54,782 bases of DNA, from assembly GCA_022822085.1 (NCBI GenBank), contig JAJECK010000116.1, positions 1-54,782 on the forward strand. Reading direction: 5' to 3'. The notes beneath the pieces are model-generated. The model searched no databases and was not told where the DNA came from. It saw nothing but the letters and a program-made list of their open reading frames with translations. The position numbers and the translations under genes were made by a program. This document shows positions 26,910 through 36,093 of the stretch, piece by piece. Origin of the DNA: Candidatus Poribacteria bacterium. Lineage in GTDB: Bacteria > Poribacteria > WGA-4E > WGA-3G. Each line of letters begins with the position of its first letter. Positions within the stretch are counted from its first letter, which is position 1.

Positions 26910-29087
26910 CTATGAAACTGTTTGCAACTGTGCCATCGCTGCATCAAATTGTTTGGATCCAGAACGATCAAATCTAACTGTCACATAAGTATCAGAACCA
27001 GATTCGATGAGTTTCGTCACCTTTCCTCGTCCAAATTTAGAATGGTATACTATTTGACCAACATCGTAGGAATCTTCTTGTTCCTCTTTGATGTCTTGTT
27101 CCTCTTTGATGTAATTTACTTCTGGTTGTGAAAAAGCAGAATTGTATCTGTCAACATGTCTTATTACATCAGGAGAAATTTCTTCAAGGAATCTGGATGG
27201 CACTCTATATTCTGCTCCACTCCAAGTTCTACGCGCATTAGCATGCACCAGATAAAGCTGCTCCATCGCACGCGTGATTCCGACATAACAGACCCTCCGT
27301 TCCTCCTCTAATTCCGTTTCTGAATTAATGGAATTTTTATGTGGTAGAAATCCTTCCTCCATACCGACAATGAAAACGAAAGGAAACTCCAATCCCTTCG
27401 CACTATGGAGAGTCATCAGCGTAACGATATTAGTTTCATCTGTATTATCATCTGTTTTCATCGTGTCAATATCTGCAATGAGAGCGACATTTTCTAAATA
27501 ATCTGCAAGTGTGGGTTCCTCAGCAATCATTTCATATTCATAAACAGCATTGCGTAGTTCTTCTATATTTTCCACACGATTCTGTGCTTCTATTGTCCGT
27601 TGCCCTTTAAAGTTTTCCAAATAACTTGTAGTGTCTAACACATGCTCAAGTGCATCAGCGGGTAGGTCATCTGGTTCGTATCCTTCAAAAATTTTGGCAA
27701 AACGGCGAATTTTGGTTTTGATCCCGCTGTTAATAGTATCAATCTCATCAACGCGTTCAATAGCCTCAAAAAGCGTTGTTTCTTGGTCATCGGCAAAATT
27801 CATCAGGCGTTCAAGCGATGTTGCACCAATACCACGAGATGGGACATTTATAATACGCCTCAAACTTATTGAGTCAAAAGGGTTGCACATCACACGGAGA
27901 TAGGCAATCAAGTCCTTAATCTCCATTCGGTCATAAAATCCCAGACCACCGACAATCTGATACGGTATATTTGCTGAACGGAGTGCTTCCTCAAAAATAC
28001 GCGATTGGGCATTCGTCCGGTAAAAAATAGCGAAGTCTCTAAACTCAACGCCGTCTGCATGCCAATCTTCTATCTTCGTCCCAACGAAACCTGCTTCATC
28101 ACGTTCATCCATCGCTTCATAGCAGGTAACAAGTTCACCCACATCATTTTTTGTCCACAGTTTTTTCGGTTTCCGTGCTTTATTATTTTGAACAACACTC
28201 CACGCTGCCTCTAATATATTTTTCGTTGAACGGTAATTTTGTTCTAATCGTAATACACGGGTATTAGGGTAATTTGTTTCAAAATCAAGTATGTTATGAA
28301 TGTCTGCTCCCCGAAATCCGTAAATAGACTGATCATCATCACCAACGACACATACGTTCTGTTTTTCACCTACCAAATAACGCACCAAGTCATATTGGCA
28401 GCGATTCGTATCCTGATATTCATCTACAAGCACATGTGCAAACTTCTCCTGATAGTGTTCAAGCACATCAGGATGTTTTCTAAAGAGTTCTACTGTGAAG
28501 TTCAACAAGTCATCAAAATCTAAGGCGTTGTTCTTACGAAGCGTGTCCTGATAGAGTGGATATACTTGCGCGACAATCTTTTCATAATAGCCATCAGCAG
28601 TATTGGCATAAGTCCCTGGTTTAATAGAATTGTTTTTAGCCTTACTGACCAAATCGTGTATAGTGCGTGGATTGTACATCTTGTCATCTAAATTGAATTG
28701 TCTGATAATATCTTTGACGACAGTAACCTGTTCACCTTTATCGTATATTGTAAAGTTGCGAGTAAAACCGTCTAATTGCTCAATGTCTCGGCGTAAGATT
28801 CGCGAACAAGTGGCGTGGAACGTAGATACCCATAAGTTTTTGCTCGTTCCTTCTCCGATGAGTGAATCCAGACGTTCTTTCATCTCATTGGCTGCCTTAT
28901 TTGTGAATGTCACTGCAAGGATACGGAAAGGTGAGACACGGTGGTGTTTGATAAGGTATGCGACGCGGTGGGTAATGACGCGCGTTTTTCCGCTACCAGC
29001 ACCAGATAGGATAAGGAGCGGTCCTTCGGTGTGTTGGACTGCCTCCTGCTGTACACTGTTCAAGGAACTTAATAGATTGTCGGACAA
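26910..29087 (-). CDS. pcrA: ATP-dependent DNA helicase PcrA/UvrD
   Basis: A superfamily 1 helicase of about 725 residues with all motifs: Walker A GAGSGKT near 31, VTFTNKAANEMKERL, VDEYQDTN, GDDDQSIYGFRGA, LEQNYRS, TLHSAKGLEF and VGITRA. It unwinds DNA in mismatch and excision repair and clears recombinase filaments. The C-terminal Tudor-like PcrA domain (about 675-725) is present. The start is probably TTG 29087 because GGAGG lies 8 nt before it; the upstream GTG at 29096 overlaps that site. An 18-bp tandem repeat doubles IKEEQD near residue 665. Confidence 0.92.
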   Translation of the reverse strand: MSDNLLSSLNSVQQEAVQHTEGPLLILSGAGSGKTRVITHRVAYLIKHHRVSPFRILAVTFTNKAANEMKERLDSLIGEGTSKNLWVSTFHATCSRILRRDIEQLDGFTRNFTIYDKGEQVTVVKDIIRQFNLDDKMYNPRTIHDLVSKAKNNSIKPGTYANTADGYYEKIVAQVYPLYQDTLRKNNALDFDDLLNFTVELFRKHPDVLEHYQEKFAHVLVDEYQDTNRCQYDLVRYLVGEKQNVCVVGDDDQSIYGFRGADIHNILDFETNYPNTRVLRLEQNYRSTKNILEAAWSVVQNNKARKPKKLWTKNDVGELVTCYEAMDERDEAGFVGTKIEDWHADGVEFRDFAIFYRTNAQSRIFEEALRSANIPYQIVGGLGFYDRMEIKDLIAYLRVMCNPFDSISLRRIINVPSRGIGATSLERLMNFADDQETTLFEAIERVDEIDTINSGIKTKIRRFAKIFEGYEPDDLPADALEHVLDTTSYLENFKGQRTIEAQNRVENIEELRNAVYEYEMIAEEPTLADYLENVALIADIDTMKTDDNTDETNIVTLMTLHSAKGLEFPFVFIVGMEEGFLPHKNSINSETELEEERRVCYVGITRAMEQLYLVHANARRTWSGAEYRVPSRFLEEISPDVIRHVDRYNSAFSQPEVNYIKEEQDIKEEQEDSYDVGQIVYHSKFGRGKVTKLIESGSDTYVTVRFDRSGSKQFDAAMAQLQTVS
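27077..27112. repeat. 18-bp tandem repeat inside pcrA
   Basis: CTTGTTCCTCTTTGATGT occurs at 27077-27094 and again at 27095-27112. On the coding strand it encodes the repeated hexapeptide IKEEQD in the linker before the C-terminal domain. In-frame slippage is the likely origin. Confidence 0.85.
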
Positions 29088-29172
29088 AAAGGACACCTCC
29101 GTTGATGTGAATTGTGGTGTAATGTATAAAGTATACGCAATTAAGGTTTTGTTTGCAAGGAAATTACACGAA

Positions 29173-29201
29173 TTGCTTTTTTAGAGAAAAGATGCTATAA
29201 T
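29173..29201 (+). promoter_or_regulatory. Promoter of the hsdM transcript
   Basis: TTGCTT (29173-29178), a 17-bp spacer and TATAAT (29196-29201), with an extended -10 (TGC just before). It would give an mRNA leader of about 70 nt. A similar sequence, including the surrounding T-run and CACCTA, is found at 49241-49268. Confidence 0.7.
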
Positions 29202-29280
29202 TTCACCTATAATTTGTAGGCTGAGTAGAGTTAGCGAAACCCAACGCTCTCATAACACAAAAACCGAAGGAGCATCTCCA

Positions 29281-30921
29281 TTGCCGAAAAAGAAAACCTC
29301 AACAGATTCCTCCCAAACCACACTCCTCCTGGAAACCGAAAACGAAGAACAATTAGATTTACCTAAACTTGAAACATGGCTGTGGGATGCCGCTTGTGTG
29401 ATACGCGGCGCAACCGACGCACCAAAATTCAAAGATTTCATCTTACCGCTGATCTTCTACAAACGACTCTCCGATGTATTTGATGACGAATTTGAAAAAC
29501 ACGTTGAAGAATTCGGAAATGAGGAAATTGCCAGAAAGATTACTGAAGCAGACCATGCGGATGCACTTGAAAAGGATCGCGACGACCCGATTGTTCGGTT
29601 TTATATTCCACAAGAATACAGTTGGGAAGCACTTCGTAACCATCCCGCTGACGGTAATCTGGGACAGTTTGTTACCGATGCAATGCGTGAGGTTGCGCGT
29701 GCTAACCCTCGGCTACAAGGTGTGCTGAATGTAGAAGATTTTAACGAACGTCAGAGCGGACAACGACTTATTGACGATGATCGCCTCGAAAAATTGATTG
29801 AGGTTATAAGTCAACATCGGCTTGGACTTGAAGATGCGGAACCAGATATCCTCGGACGGGCTTACGAATATCTGTTGCGGAAGTTCGCCGAAGGACAGGG
29901 ACAAAGCGCAGGTGAGTTCTACACGCCGAAAGAGGTCGGAGCGTTAATGGCACGTCTTATTAACCCTGAACCCTATACCACGATATACGATCCTGCGTGC
30001 GGTTCTGGCGGTTTGCTTATCAAAGGAAAACTTCAATTTGAACAGACACATTCAGATCAAGAAAAAAGCCAAGCACCAAATATTTATGGACAGGAATTAA
30101 CCCCAACAACCTACGCAATGGCAAAGATGAACGCCTTTCTGCACGACTTTATCAGCGCGGATATTCAGATAGGCGATACCTTCCGCAATCCCCGTTTCGT
30201 GGCTGATAATTCAAAACTCCAAAGGTTTGACTATGTAATTGCTAATCCGATGTGGAATCAGAAGGAATATGACGATGACTTTTACGAAAATGATAATTGG
30301 AACCGATTCTCGGACGGAACCCCACCAAGTTCCTCAGCAGATTGGGCATGGGTACAACACATGCTTGCCTCTCTAAAAGATAATGGACGCGCAGCGATTG
30401 TCCTTGACACTGGTGCTGTCTCCCGCGGTTCCGGTAGCAAACACACCGACCGCGAACGTGATATCCGCAAAAAATTCGTTGAAAAAGACCTAATTGAAGG
30501 CGTGGTCCTGCTACCCGAAAACCTGTTTTATAACACAACCGCACCGGGCATTATATTGCTACTGAACCGCAGCAAACCCGAGGAACGCAAAACACAATTC
30601 CTGCTTATCAATCTCTCACAGCATTTTGAGAAGGGAAAACCGAAAAACATCCTAACTGATGAAGGAATTACTGCAGCAACAGAGGTCTATGAAGCATGGG
30701 AATCGCGTGAAAAGCTAAGCAGCGTCATCACACTTGAAGATGCACAGAAAACAGATTACAACCTCAGTCCCTCCCAGTTTGTAGATGTCGGAGACAAAGT
30801 TGAGCACCGTCCAGTGAATGAAATATTAGCAGACCTAACAGAAGCACGCATCGCCCGCGAAAAAGCAGATAACGCATTGGAAGATGTGTTAGCGCAGCTT
30901 GGATTAAATGAAAGGCATTAG
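29281..30921 (+). CDS. hsdM: Type I restriction-modification DNA methyltransferase HsdM
   Basis: A 546-residue N6-adenine methyltransferase subunit. The N-terminal HsdM helical domain (LETWLWDAACVIRGATDAPKFKDFILPLIFYKRLSDVFDDEF) precedes the methylase fold with the S-adenosylmethionine motif YDPACGSGGLL (near 236). The catalytic motif is ANPMW (near 321), where NPPF or NPPY is more usual. With HsdS it methylates the host's recognition sites. TTG start, with AAGGAG 8 nt upstream. The last 180 bases recur, decayed, at 35773-35936 and 37112-37242. Its partners hsdS and hsdR are 7.7 and 12.4 kb downstream, separated by other genes. Confidence 0.93.
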   Translation: MPKKKTSTDSSQTTLLLETENEEQLDLPKLETWLWDAACVIRGATDAPKFKDFILPLIFYKRLSDVFDDEFEKHVEEFGNEEIARKITEADHADALEKDRDDPIVRFYIPQEYSWEALRNHPADGNLGQFVTDAMREVARANPRLQGVLNVEDFNERQSGQRLIDDDRLEKLIEVISQHRLGLEDAEPDILGRAYEYLLRKFAEGQGQSAGEFYTPKEVGALMARLINPEPYTTIYDPACGSGGLLIKGKLQFEQTHSDQEKSQAPNIYGQELTPTTYAMAKMNAFLHDFISADIQIGDTFRNPRFVADNSKLQRFDYVIANPMWNQKEYDDDFYENDNWNRFSDGTPPSSSADWAWVQHMLASLKDNGRAAIVLDTGAVSRGSGSKHTDRERDIRKKFVEKDLIEGVVLLPENLFYNTTAPGIILLLNRSKPEERKTQFLLINLSQHFEKGKPKNILTDEGITAATEVYEAWESREKLSSVITLEDAQKTDYNLSPSQFVDVGDKVEHRPVNEILADLTEARIAREKADNALEDVLAQLGLNERH

Positions 30922-30976
30922 TTTATTGCAGAAGTTAACTCACACTGAACAAACACCTGATAGGAGCTGAAAATCC

Positions 30977-33900
30977 ATGACAATACTCGATTTAGTCTTC
31001 ACAGCCTATAATATTATAGGCACTGGATTTTCTATTGCTGGTGGTATCAACCACGCCATACAACATCTTTGCGAAACTACAGCAGAAGATCTTTTCAAAA
31101 AATCTTTTGATAAGGTAGTTAAGCAATACGCGTCTGACTTCGCGGATCAAACTGACCCAAAAACAGTTGAAGTTGATTCTAATTTACTTGATAAAGTTAT
31201 TACTTCACTTAAAGATGTTGATGAAGTCCAATTCGCACAATTATATGAAAGTGAGAAAATCGCAAAAATCACAACACTTTTTCAGAACTGTATTATCGTT
31301 CCCAACCATCAATTGCCCAACATGGATTTTGAACGAAGAATTCGTCCAATTATTGAGAGAGTGATAATTGATTTTTATGCACAACTTCCATTCAATCAGG
31401 GAGCATTCAATCAAATTGTCCTTGAATTTATACAAAAAAACACTACAAATCAAGAGGCCACTCAATCTACACTAACGGAGTTTATCAGAGAAATTGAACA
31501 GGTGCAGTTGGAAGTTAGTGACCGTTTAACGCAAGATCTCCAAGCCATAAAAGATGATACCGAAAAAATTAAGGATGATAATAAGGAGCTTAAGCAAACG
31601 ACGGGTGCGATTTTAGATGAAGTACGCCGCATTAACACACCAAACAATGATTTAATAAAAACAGCAGTCGCAAGAGAACATCATGCAGAAATAGACAATG
31701 CTCGAAACTTTCTCAAAAGTCACAAACCTAAAACTTCTCTTGAGTTATTAGAAACCCTGAAGAAACGAACATGGAAAGATGCTTCGGATGATCTAAAATT
31801 TAGTATTCTCACTAATATGGCAGCTGCTCAATTTGCCCTAAATAACGAACAAGATGCTGCAAAGTTGTTACTTCAGGCATTTCAATACGATTCTGAAGAC
31901 GAAAAAGCATTATCTAACCGTGCTTTGGCTCACCTCTTATTGGGAGAAACGGAATATGCTGCAGACTACGCAAAACAGACACTGGAAAAGAATCCTACAA
32001 ATACGGATGCTTATGTAATTCTCATTGGAATTTCTGAAGAGAAAGAAACACTTGATGAAATAATTGCTAAAGTTCCTGACTATTTGCAAGATTCCCTACA
32101 AATTGCTTACGCTATCAGCGAATTAGCAAAGCAACGTGAGAATTTTGATGCTGCTAAAAGATGGGGTGAAATCATGGTAGACCAGGGAAACGCTCCTGAT
32201 TTCAAGGCTGCTTTCGCAACTATCCTGATTAACCAAGTATTAGAAGATAATCTTGCTGTAGGTACTAGTCAACTCTATAAGGCACAAAAGGAACAATTAC
32301 AACGGGCAATAGGATTTCTTACTGAAGCGTGGGATTGTGTTTCCAATACAGAATTAAAAGATTATAGAGTAGATTGGATCATTAACAGAGGAATGGCACA
32401 TTTTCACCTTGGCGAGTTGATAGAAGCAAAAGAAGATTTTGATACTGCCTTAGAAATTGAAGACTCAAATCCAAGTCTGATCAAAAACCGTGCGTTTTTA
32501 GCTTTTGAGTGTGGAGATATAGCGGAAGCGATTGAATTTATAGAATCAATCCAATCTGCCCCCGAAGTGCCTGAAGCACCTATTATACTTGCTAATTTTC
32601 TCTTAGCAGATAAACGGTTAGATGAGTCTATAACAATACTTAATGATTTTTTGCAGACAGATTTACCACCAGAACTTCAAGAAAAAGCAAGCCGTTTGCT
32701 CATTGATGTTTATATTACTGATAAACGTTTTGATGATGCATTAGAAATATCAATAGCGATGCGCGAGTCAACACCAAAGAGTATACCAAATCTTGTTGAC
32801 GCTGCTTGCATTTTTAGCGCAGATCAAAAACGAGATGAAGCAATTTCTCTACTCAAAGAAGCATACGACTATGTTCAGGATGGTGAGGAATTTCTTGATA
32901 TTGTGGAATTGGCTGACCAACTCTACAGCCATAAACAATTTAAAGAAGCTGCAACACTTTATGAAAAACTTGCCGACACAAATCAGAACTCCCAATTGAC
33001 ACAATGGTTAGTGCAAAGTTACTATAATTCTGGTGAAATTGCAAAAGCACTTAAGATATGTCAGAAACTTCGTGAGAAATATGGACCACTTGAAAACATT
33101 TCTGTGATGGAAGTGATGATTCATGAAGAATATGGTGATATGAACCAAGCCGAAACGGTATGTAAAGAATATTTAACAAAATTTCCTACTGATTATGATA
33201 TGCGAATTCGTCTCGGAATGATTCTAATTCGATCTTCTAAAGAAACTGAAGTTGATAATGTGTTAGATAGTTTTTCTGAAATCAAAGACTTTTCATACCT
33301 AAATGATCTTTCTTTGGAAGGATGCTTTGAATTAGCCCTATTACATCAAATGAGATTTCAGCCGGAAAAAGCACTGGAGATAATGTATGAAGTGCGTAGA
33401 AAACATTTTGATGATCCCAATGCCCATCTTTTATATGTCAAGACCTTCCTTTCAGTTGAAAAAGAAATTCCTGAGGTGCTAAACCCTACTCAAGTTGAAA
33501 AAGATACAGCCGTCAAGATCAGCATTTCTGACGAAGACCAATGGTATATCATAGAAAAACGTGTAGATGCAGATATTAAACGCGACGAACGTGATGTGAA
33601 TGACCCTTTCGCTCAACAATTAACCGGGAAAAACATAAAAGACGAGGTGGGTTTAGGGGAGAAAATCCTCGGACCAAAGACTGGAAAGATCGTTGATATC
33701 AAGAGTAAATTTTCTTATGCCCATCAAGAGAGTTTTCGTAAATACGAACATCTATTTCCTTTAGACCAGGGCATGGATAATATGAAAATAGATGATTCAG
33801 ATGACATCGATGATAAAGAAAGATTTCAACAAATGTTTGAAATGATTGATAGGAGACAAGATAAAATAAATGAAATTGAAAAACTATATAAGGAAGAGAA

Positions 33901-35362
33901 CCTGACAATCGGGACTTTTTCAAGATTAGTTGGTAGCAATAGTTTAGATACATGGGGCACCCTCATGGGTAACCTTGACTTAGGGATTAGGTGTGGTATC
34001 GGTGACCTTGACGACAGAAACAGGTTACTTAACCTACTTAATGACTCCAACCCCAAACTGGTTGTAGATATAATTTCTCTAATCACTTTACACAGTTTGG
34101 ATGCTGCGGATATTGTGGTCAGAGCATTCGGAAAATTATGCGTTGCTCAATCGACTATTGATGAATTACAGAGCATTATCATTGAAAGAGAGGGAATGTG
34201 GTCTAAACGCGAGGGAATGACAGTTGGTAAAAAAGGAAATCGGTATGTAAAACAAATTATCAGTCCTGAGGAAATGAAGCAGGGAATAGAATATTTAAAA
34301 GACATTATTGACTGGATTAGGGAGAACTGTGAAGTTGGCAAAGCCACCGCTGGGTCAGAGATGAACCAATTACGCAGGAGAGAACTCAATGACATGCTGC
34401 AACCGCATTTCCTTGATACTGTCCTTCTTGCAAGCCAACCAGGGCACCTACTTTTTTCGGATGATGGTCGACTCAGACTTTATGCAAAAACAAGCCTCAA
34501 TAGCGATGCTGGCACAAACTTTCAAATTGACGGTGTGTGGACACAAGTTTTATTGGAACACTGTGTTATGCAAAATCTCCTTGATAAATCTGATTACGAT
34601 GAGATGACAATAAAATTAGTTTGTTCACATTACTATCACACGCAATTTGATGCCGATTTGTTAATGGAAGTGGCTAAACTTTCAAATTGGAAGCTCTCTG
34701 AGCCTTACAACAGTTTTGTACTTGCTTTAGGTAGAGAACGAATGCATGGACATTCGGCATTAGACGTGTGCGTTGATTTTCTCTTTAAACTTTGGGAGGA
34801 ATCAATTACTTTCAGACAAAGAGAATTCTTGACGTTGGGTTTATTAACTGGACTTACTTATGGACGAAATGCTGACACAGTATTGAACCGACTTGAATAT
34901 CTAATTCAAAATAAGCATAGACTTTTTTTGCCCGTTGAAAACAGTATTCTCAGACAAATCCGTAATTTTCAACAGATCTATCCTCTTAAAGATAATTTCA
35001 TGTTTTTGGCAGAAAATGATATTCGTCTTAAAGGAACACGTGTAGGTATAGAAACTATCCTATACGAATATATTGACAATAGTAGACCGCCAGAAGTAAT
35101 CGCTGATCACTACTATACACCCACACTGGAACAGATTTACGCAACGATCCTATATTATCTTCAAAATCAAGAAGAAGTTGGTACATATTTGGAGGATCAT
35201 CTGGAATACTGCCGAACGGCCCGGGAGGAATACGAGAAAGATCCGCCACCCGGAGTTGTTCGCCTACGTAAACTTATAGCAGAAAGTAAAAATGTCTCCA
35301 ATAATTCGCAACATGACTCAGCATGCACACCACAATCTCCATCTAAAAACGAACAGGAATAG
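30977..35362 (+). CDS. Giant TPR protein with GreA/B-C-like and PIN nuclease domains
   Basis: A 1461-residue protein. The N-terminus (1-230) has a short hydrophobic start, a helical region and a coiled coil (about 175-225). Residues about 230-840 are degenerate TPR-type helical repeats. Residues about 850-930 (DQWYIIEKRV to GPKTGKIVDIKSKFSY) resemble the C-terminal fold of GreA/GreB. Residues about 1020-1200 look like a PIN ribonuclease: VVDIISLITLHSL, then QSTIDELQ, then LLFSDDGRLRLYA supply the acidic residues in order. This matches the TPR-GreABC-PIN architecture associated with conflict systems; I infer an RNA- or transcription-directed defence effector. It lies 55 nt after hsdM, and the next gene overlaps its stop. 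Confidence 0.72.
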   Translation: MTILDLVFTAYNIIGTGFSIAGGINHAIQHLCETTAEDLFKKSFDKVVKQYASDFADQTDPKTVEVDSNLLDKVITSLKDVDEVQFAQLYESEKIAKITTLFQNCIIVPNHQLPNMDFERRIRPIIERVIIDFYAQLPFNQGAFNQIVLEFIQKNTTNQEATQSTLTEFIREIEQVQLEVSDRLTQDLQAIKDDTEKIKDDNKELKQTTGAILDEVRRINTPNNDLIKTAVAREHHAEIDNARNFLKSHKPKTSLELLETLKKRTWKDASDDLKFSILTNMAAAQFALNNEQDAAKLLLQAFQYDSEDEKALSNRALAHLLLGETEYAADYAKQTLEKNPTNTDAYVILIGISEEKETLDEIIAKVPDYLQDSLQIAYAISELAKQRENFDAAKRWGEIMVDQGNAPDFKAAFATILINQVLEDNLAVGTSQLYKAQKEQLQRAIGFLTEAWDCVSNTELKDYRVDWIINRGMAHFHLGELIEAKEDFDTALEIEDSNPSLIKNRAFLAFECGDIAEAIEFIESIQSAPEVPEAPIILANFLLADKRLDESITILNDFLQTDLPPELQEKASRLLIDVYITDKRFDDALEISIAMRESTPKSIPNLVDAACIFSADQKRDEAISLLKEAYDYVQDGEEFLDIVELADQLYSHKQFKEAATLYEKLADTNQNSQLTQWLVQSYYNSGEIAKALKICQKLREKYGPLENISVMEVMIHEEYGDMNQAETVCKEYLTKFPTDYDMRIRLGMILIRSSKETEVDNVLDSFSEIKDFSYLNDLSLEGCFELALLHQMRFQPEKALEIMYEVRRKHFDDPNAHLLYVKTFLSVEKEIPEVLNPTQVEKDTAVKISISDEDQWYIIEKRVDADIKRDERDVNDPFAQQLTGKNIKDEVGLGEKILGPKTGKIVDIKSKFSYAHQESFRKYEHLFPLDQGMDNMKIDDSDDIDDKERFQQMFEMIDRRQDKINEIEKLYKEENLTIGTFSRLVGSNSLDTWGTLMGNLDLGIRCGIGDLDDRNRLLNLLNDSNPKLVVDIISLITLHSLDAADIVVRAFGKLCVAQSTIDELQSIIIEREGMWSKREGMTVGKKGNRYVKQIISPEEMKQGIEYLKDIIDWIRENCEVGKATAGSEMNQLRRRELNDMLQPHFLDTVLLASQPGHLLFSDDGRLRLYAKTSLNSDAGTNFQIDGVWTQVLLEHCVMQNLLDKSDYDEMTIKLVCSHYYHTQFDADLLMEVAKLSNWKLSEPYNSFVLALGRERMHGHSALDVCVDFLFKLWEESITFRQREFLTLGLLTGLTYGRNADTVLNRLEYLIQNKHRLFLPVENSILRQIRNFQQIYPLKDNFMFLAENDIRLKGTRVGIETILYEYIDNSRPPEVIADHYYTPTLEQIYATILYYLQNQEEVGTYLEDHLEYCRTAREEYEKDPPPGVVRLRKLIAESKNVSNNSQHDSACTPQSPSKNEQE

Positions 35363-35364
35363 TG

Positions 35365-35721
35365 ATGCGTCGGTATTTGATAGACGAAAATCTTTCTCCG
35401 CAATACCGTACGCAATTGCTCAACCATGAACCATCACTAACAGTCTTGGCGGTTGGCGATGAAGGTGCTCCTCCGAAAAGCACACCAGACCCAGAAATCT
35501 TAGTATGGTGTGAACAGAACGATTTTATCTTGATAACAAACAATCGGAAAAGTATGCCGCAACATCTTAAAGATCATCTGGCAGCAGGAAACCACGTCCC
35601 GGGCATTTTCACGATTAATCGCAAAGTCCCAATGGGAAAGATTATTGAAGAGTTACTTCTCATCGCTGGGGCATCTGACGAAGACGAATATATTGACCGG
35701 ATTACTTACATCCCACTTTAA
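35365..35721 (+). CDS. DUF5615 PIN-like protein (Mut7-C type), probable toxin-like nuclease
   Basis: A 118-residue single-domain protein. RYLIDENLSPQYRTQLL at the start, DPEILVWCEQNDFILITNN in the middle and HVPGIFTINRKVPMGKIIEELL match the DUF5615 PIN-like family. Conserved acidic residues are D and E in LIDEN and D in PDPEIL; the usual TND is TNN, as in part of the family. The start codon (GTG 35362 or ATG 35365) abuts or overlaps the stop of the giant TPR/PIN gene, so the two are translationally coupled and probably act together. Such proteins often pair with a small DUF433 antitoxin, which is absent here. Confidence 0.75.
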   Translation: MRRYLIDENLSPQYRTQLLNHEPSLTVLAVGDEGAPPKSTPDPEILVWCEQNDFILITNNRKSMPQHLKDHLAAGNHVPGIFTINRKVPMGKIIEELLLIAGASDEDEYIDRITYIPL

Positions 35722-35772
35722 CAATGAACCGACTCCGTTCAATCTGCTTCATTCGCGAAAAGTTGAAACATT

Positions 35773-35936
35773 GAAAATGCACAGAAAACGGATTACAACC
35801 TCAGTCCCTCCCAGTTTGTAGGTGTCAATGCCGCAGTTGTACACCGTCCCGTAAATGAGATATTAGCAGACTTAACAGAAGTACGTATCGTTCGCGAAAA
35901 GTAGATAACGCATTGGAAGATGTGTTAGCGCAGTTT
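35773..35936 (+). pseudogene. Remnant 1 of the hsdM 3' end
   Basis: This stretch repeats the last part of hsdM (from about 30739): GAAAATGCACAGAAAACGG onward, with the codons for DYNLSPSQFV, HRPVNEILADLTE and NALEDVLAQ still readable. A 2-nt deletion in the codons for EKADN creates a stop, and the end has drifted to CAGTTTAAA. It has no start and no methylase domain, so it is a tail fragment, not a gene. It lies directly after the DUF5615 gene. Confidence 0.85.
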
Positions 35937-35982
35937 AAACTTAATAATAACAAAATTATTTAGTTTCTCTATTTCATTGAAA

Positions 35983-36012
35983 TTGGTATGTACTCCAAAT
36001 GTATGCTATAAT
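35983..36012 (+). promoter_or_regulatory. Promoter of the Rpn nuclease gene
   Basis: TATAAT at 36007-36012 is preceded by TGC (extended -10). The best -35 is TTGGTA (35983-35988) with an 18-bp spacer. The leader is about 75 nt. It lies in the DNA joining the hsdM tail remnant to the nuclease gene. Confidence 0.5.
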
Positions 36013-36093
36013 TTATTTAAGAGATAAGTTAAAAACTTTTTCGTTTTTACAGAAGATCTAAATGATTTTTACCATAACTGTGAAAGGAAGTAA

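Noticed and set aside
30242-30544. Minus-strand frame of 100 codons inside hsdM
   Set aside because: It lies opposite conserved methylase motifs and has no start signals; a shadow.
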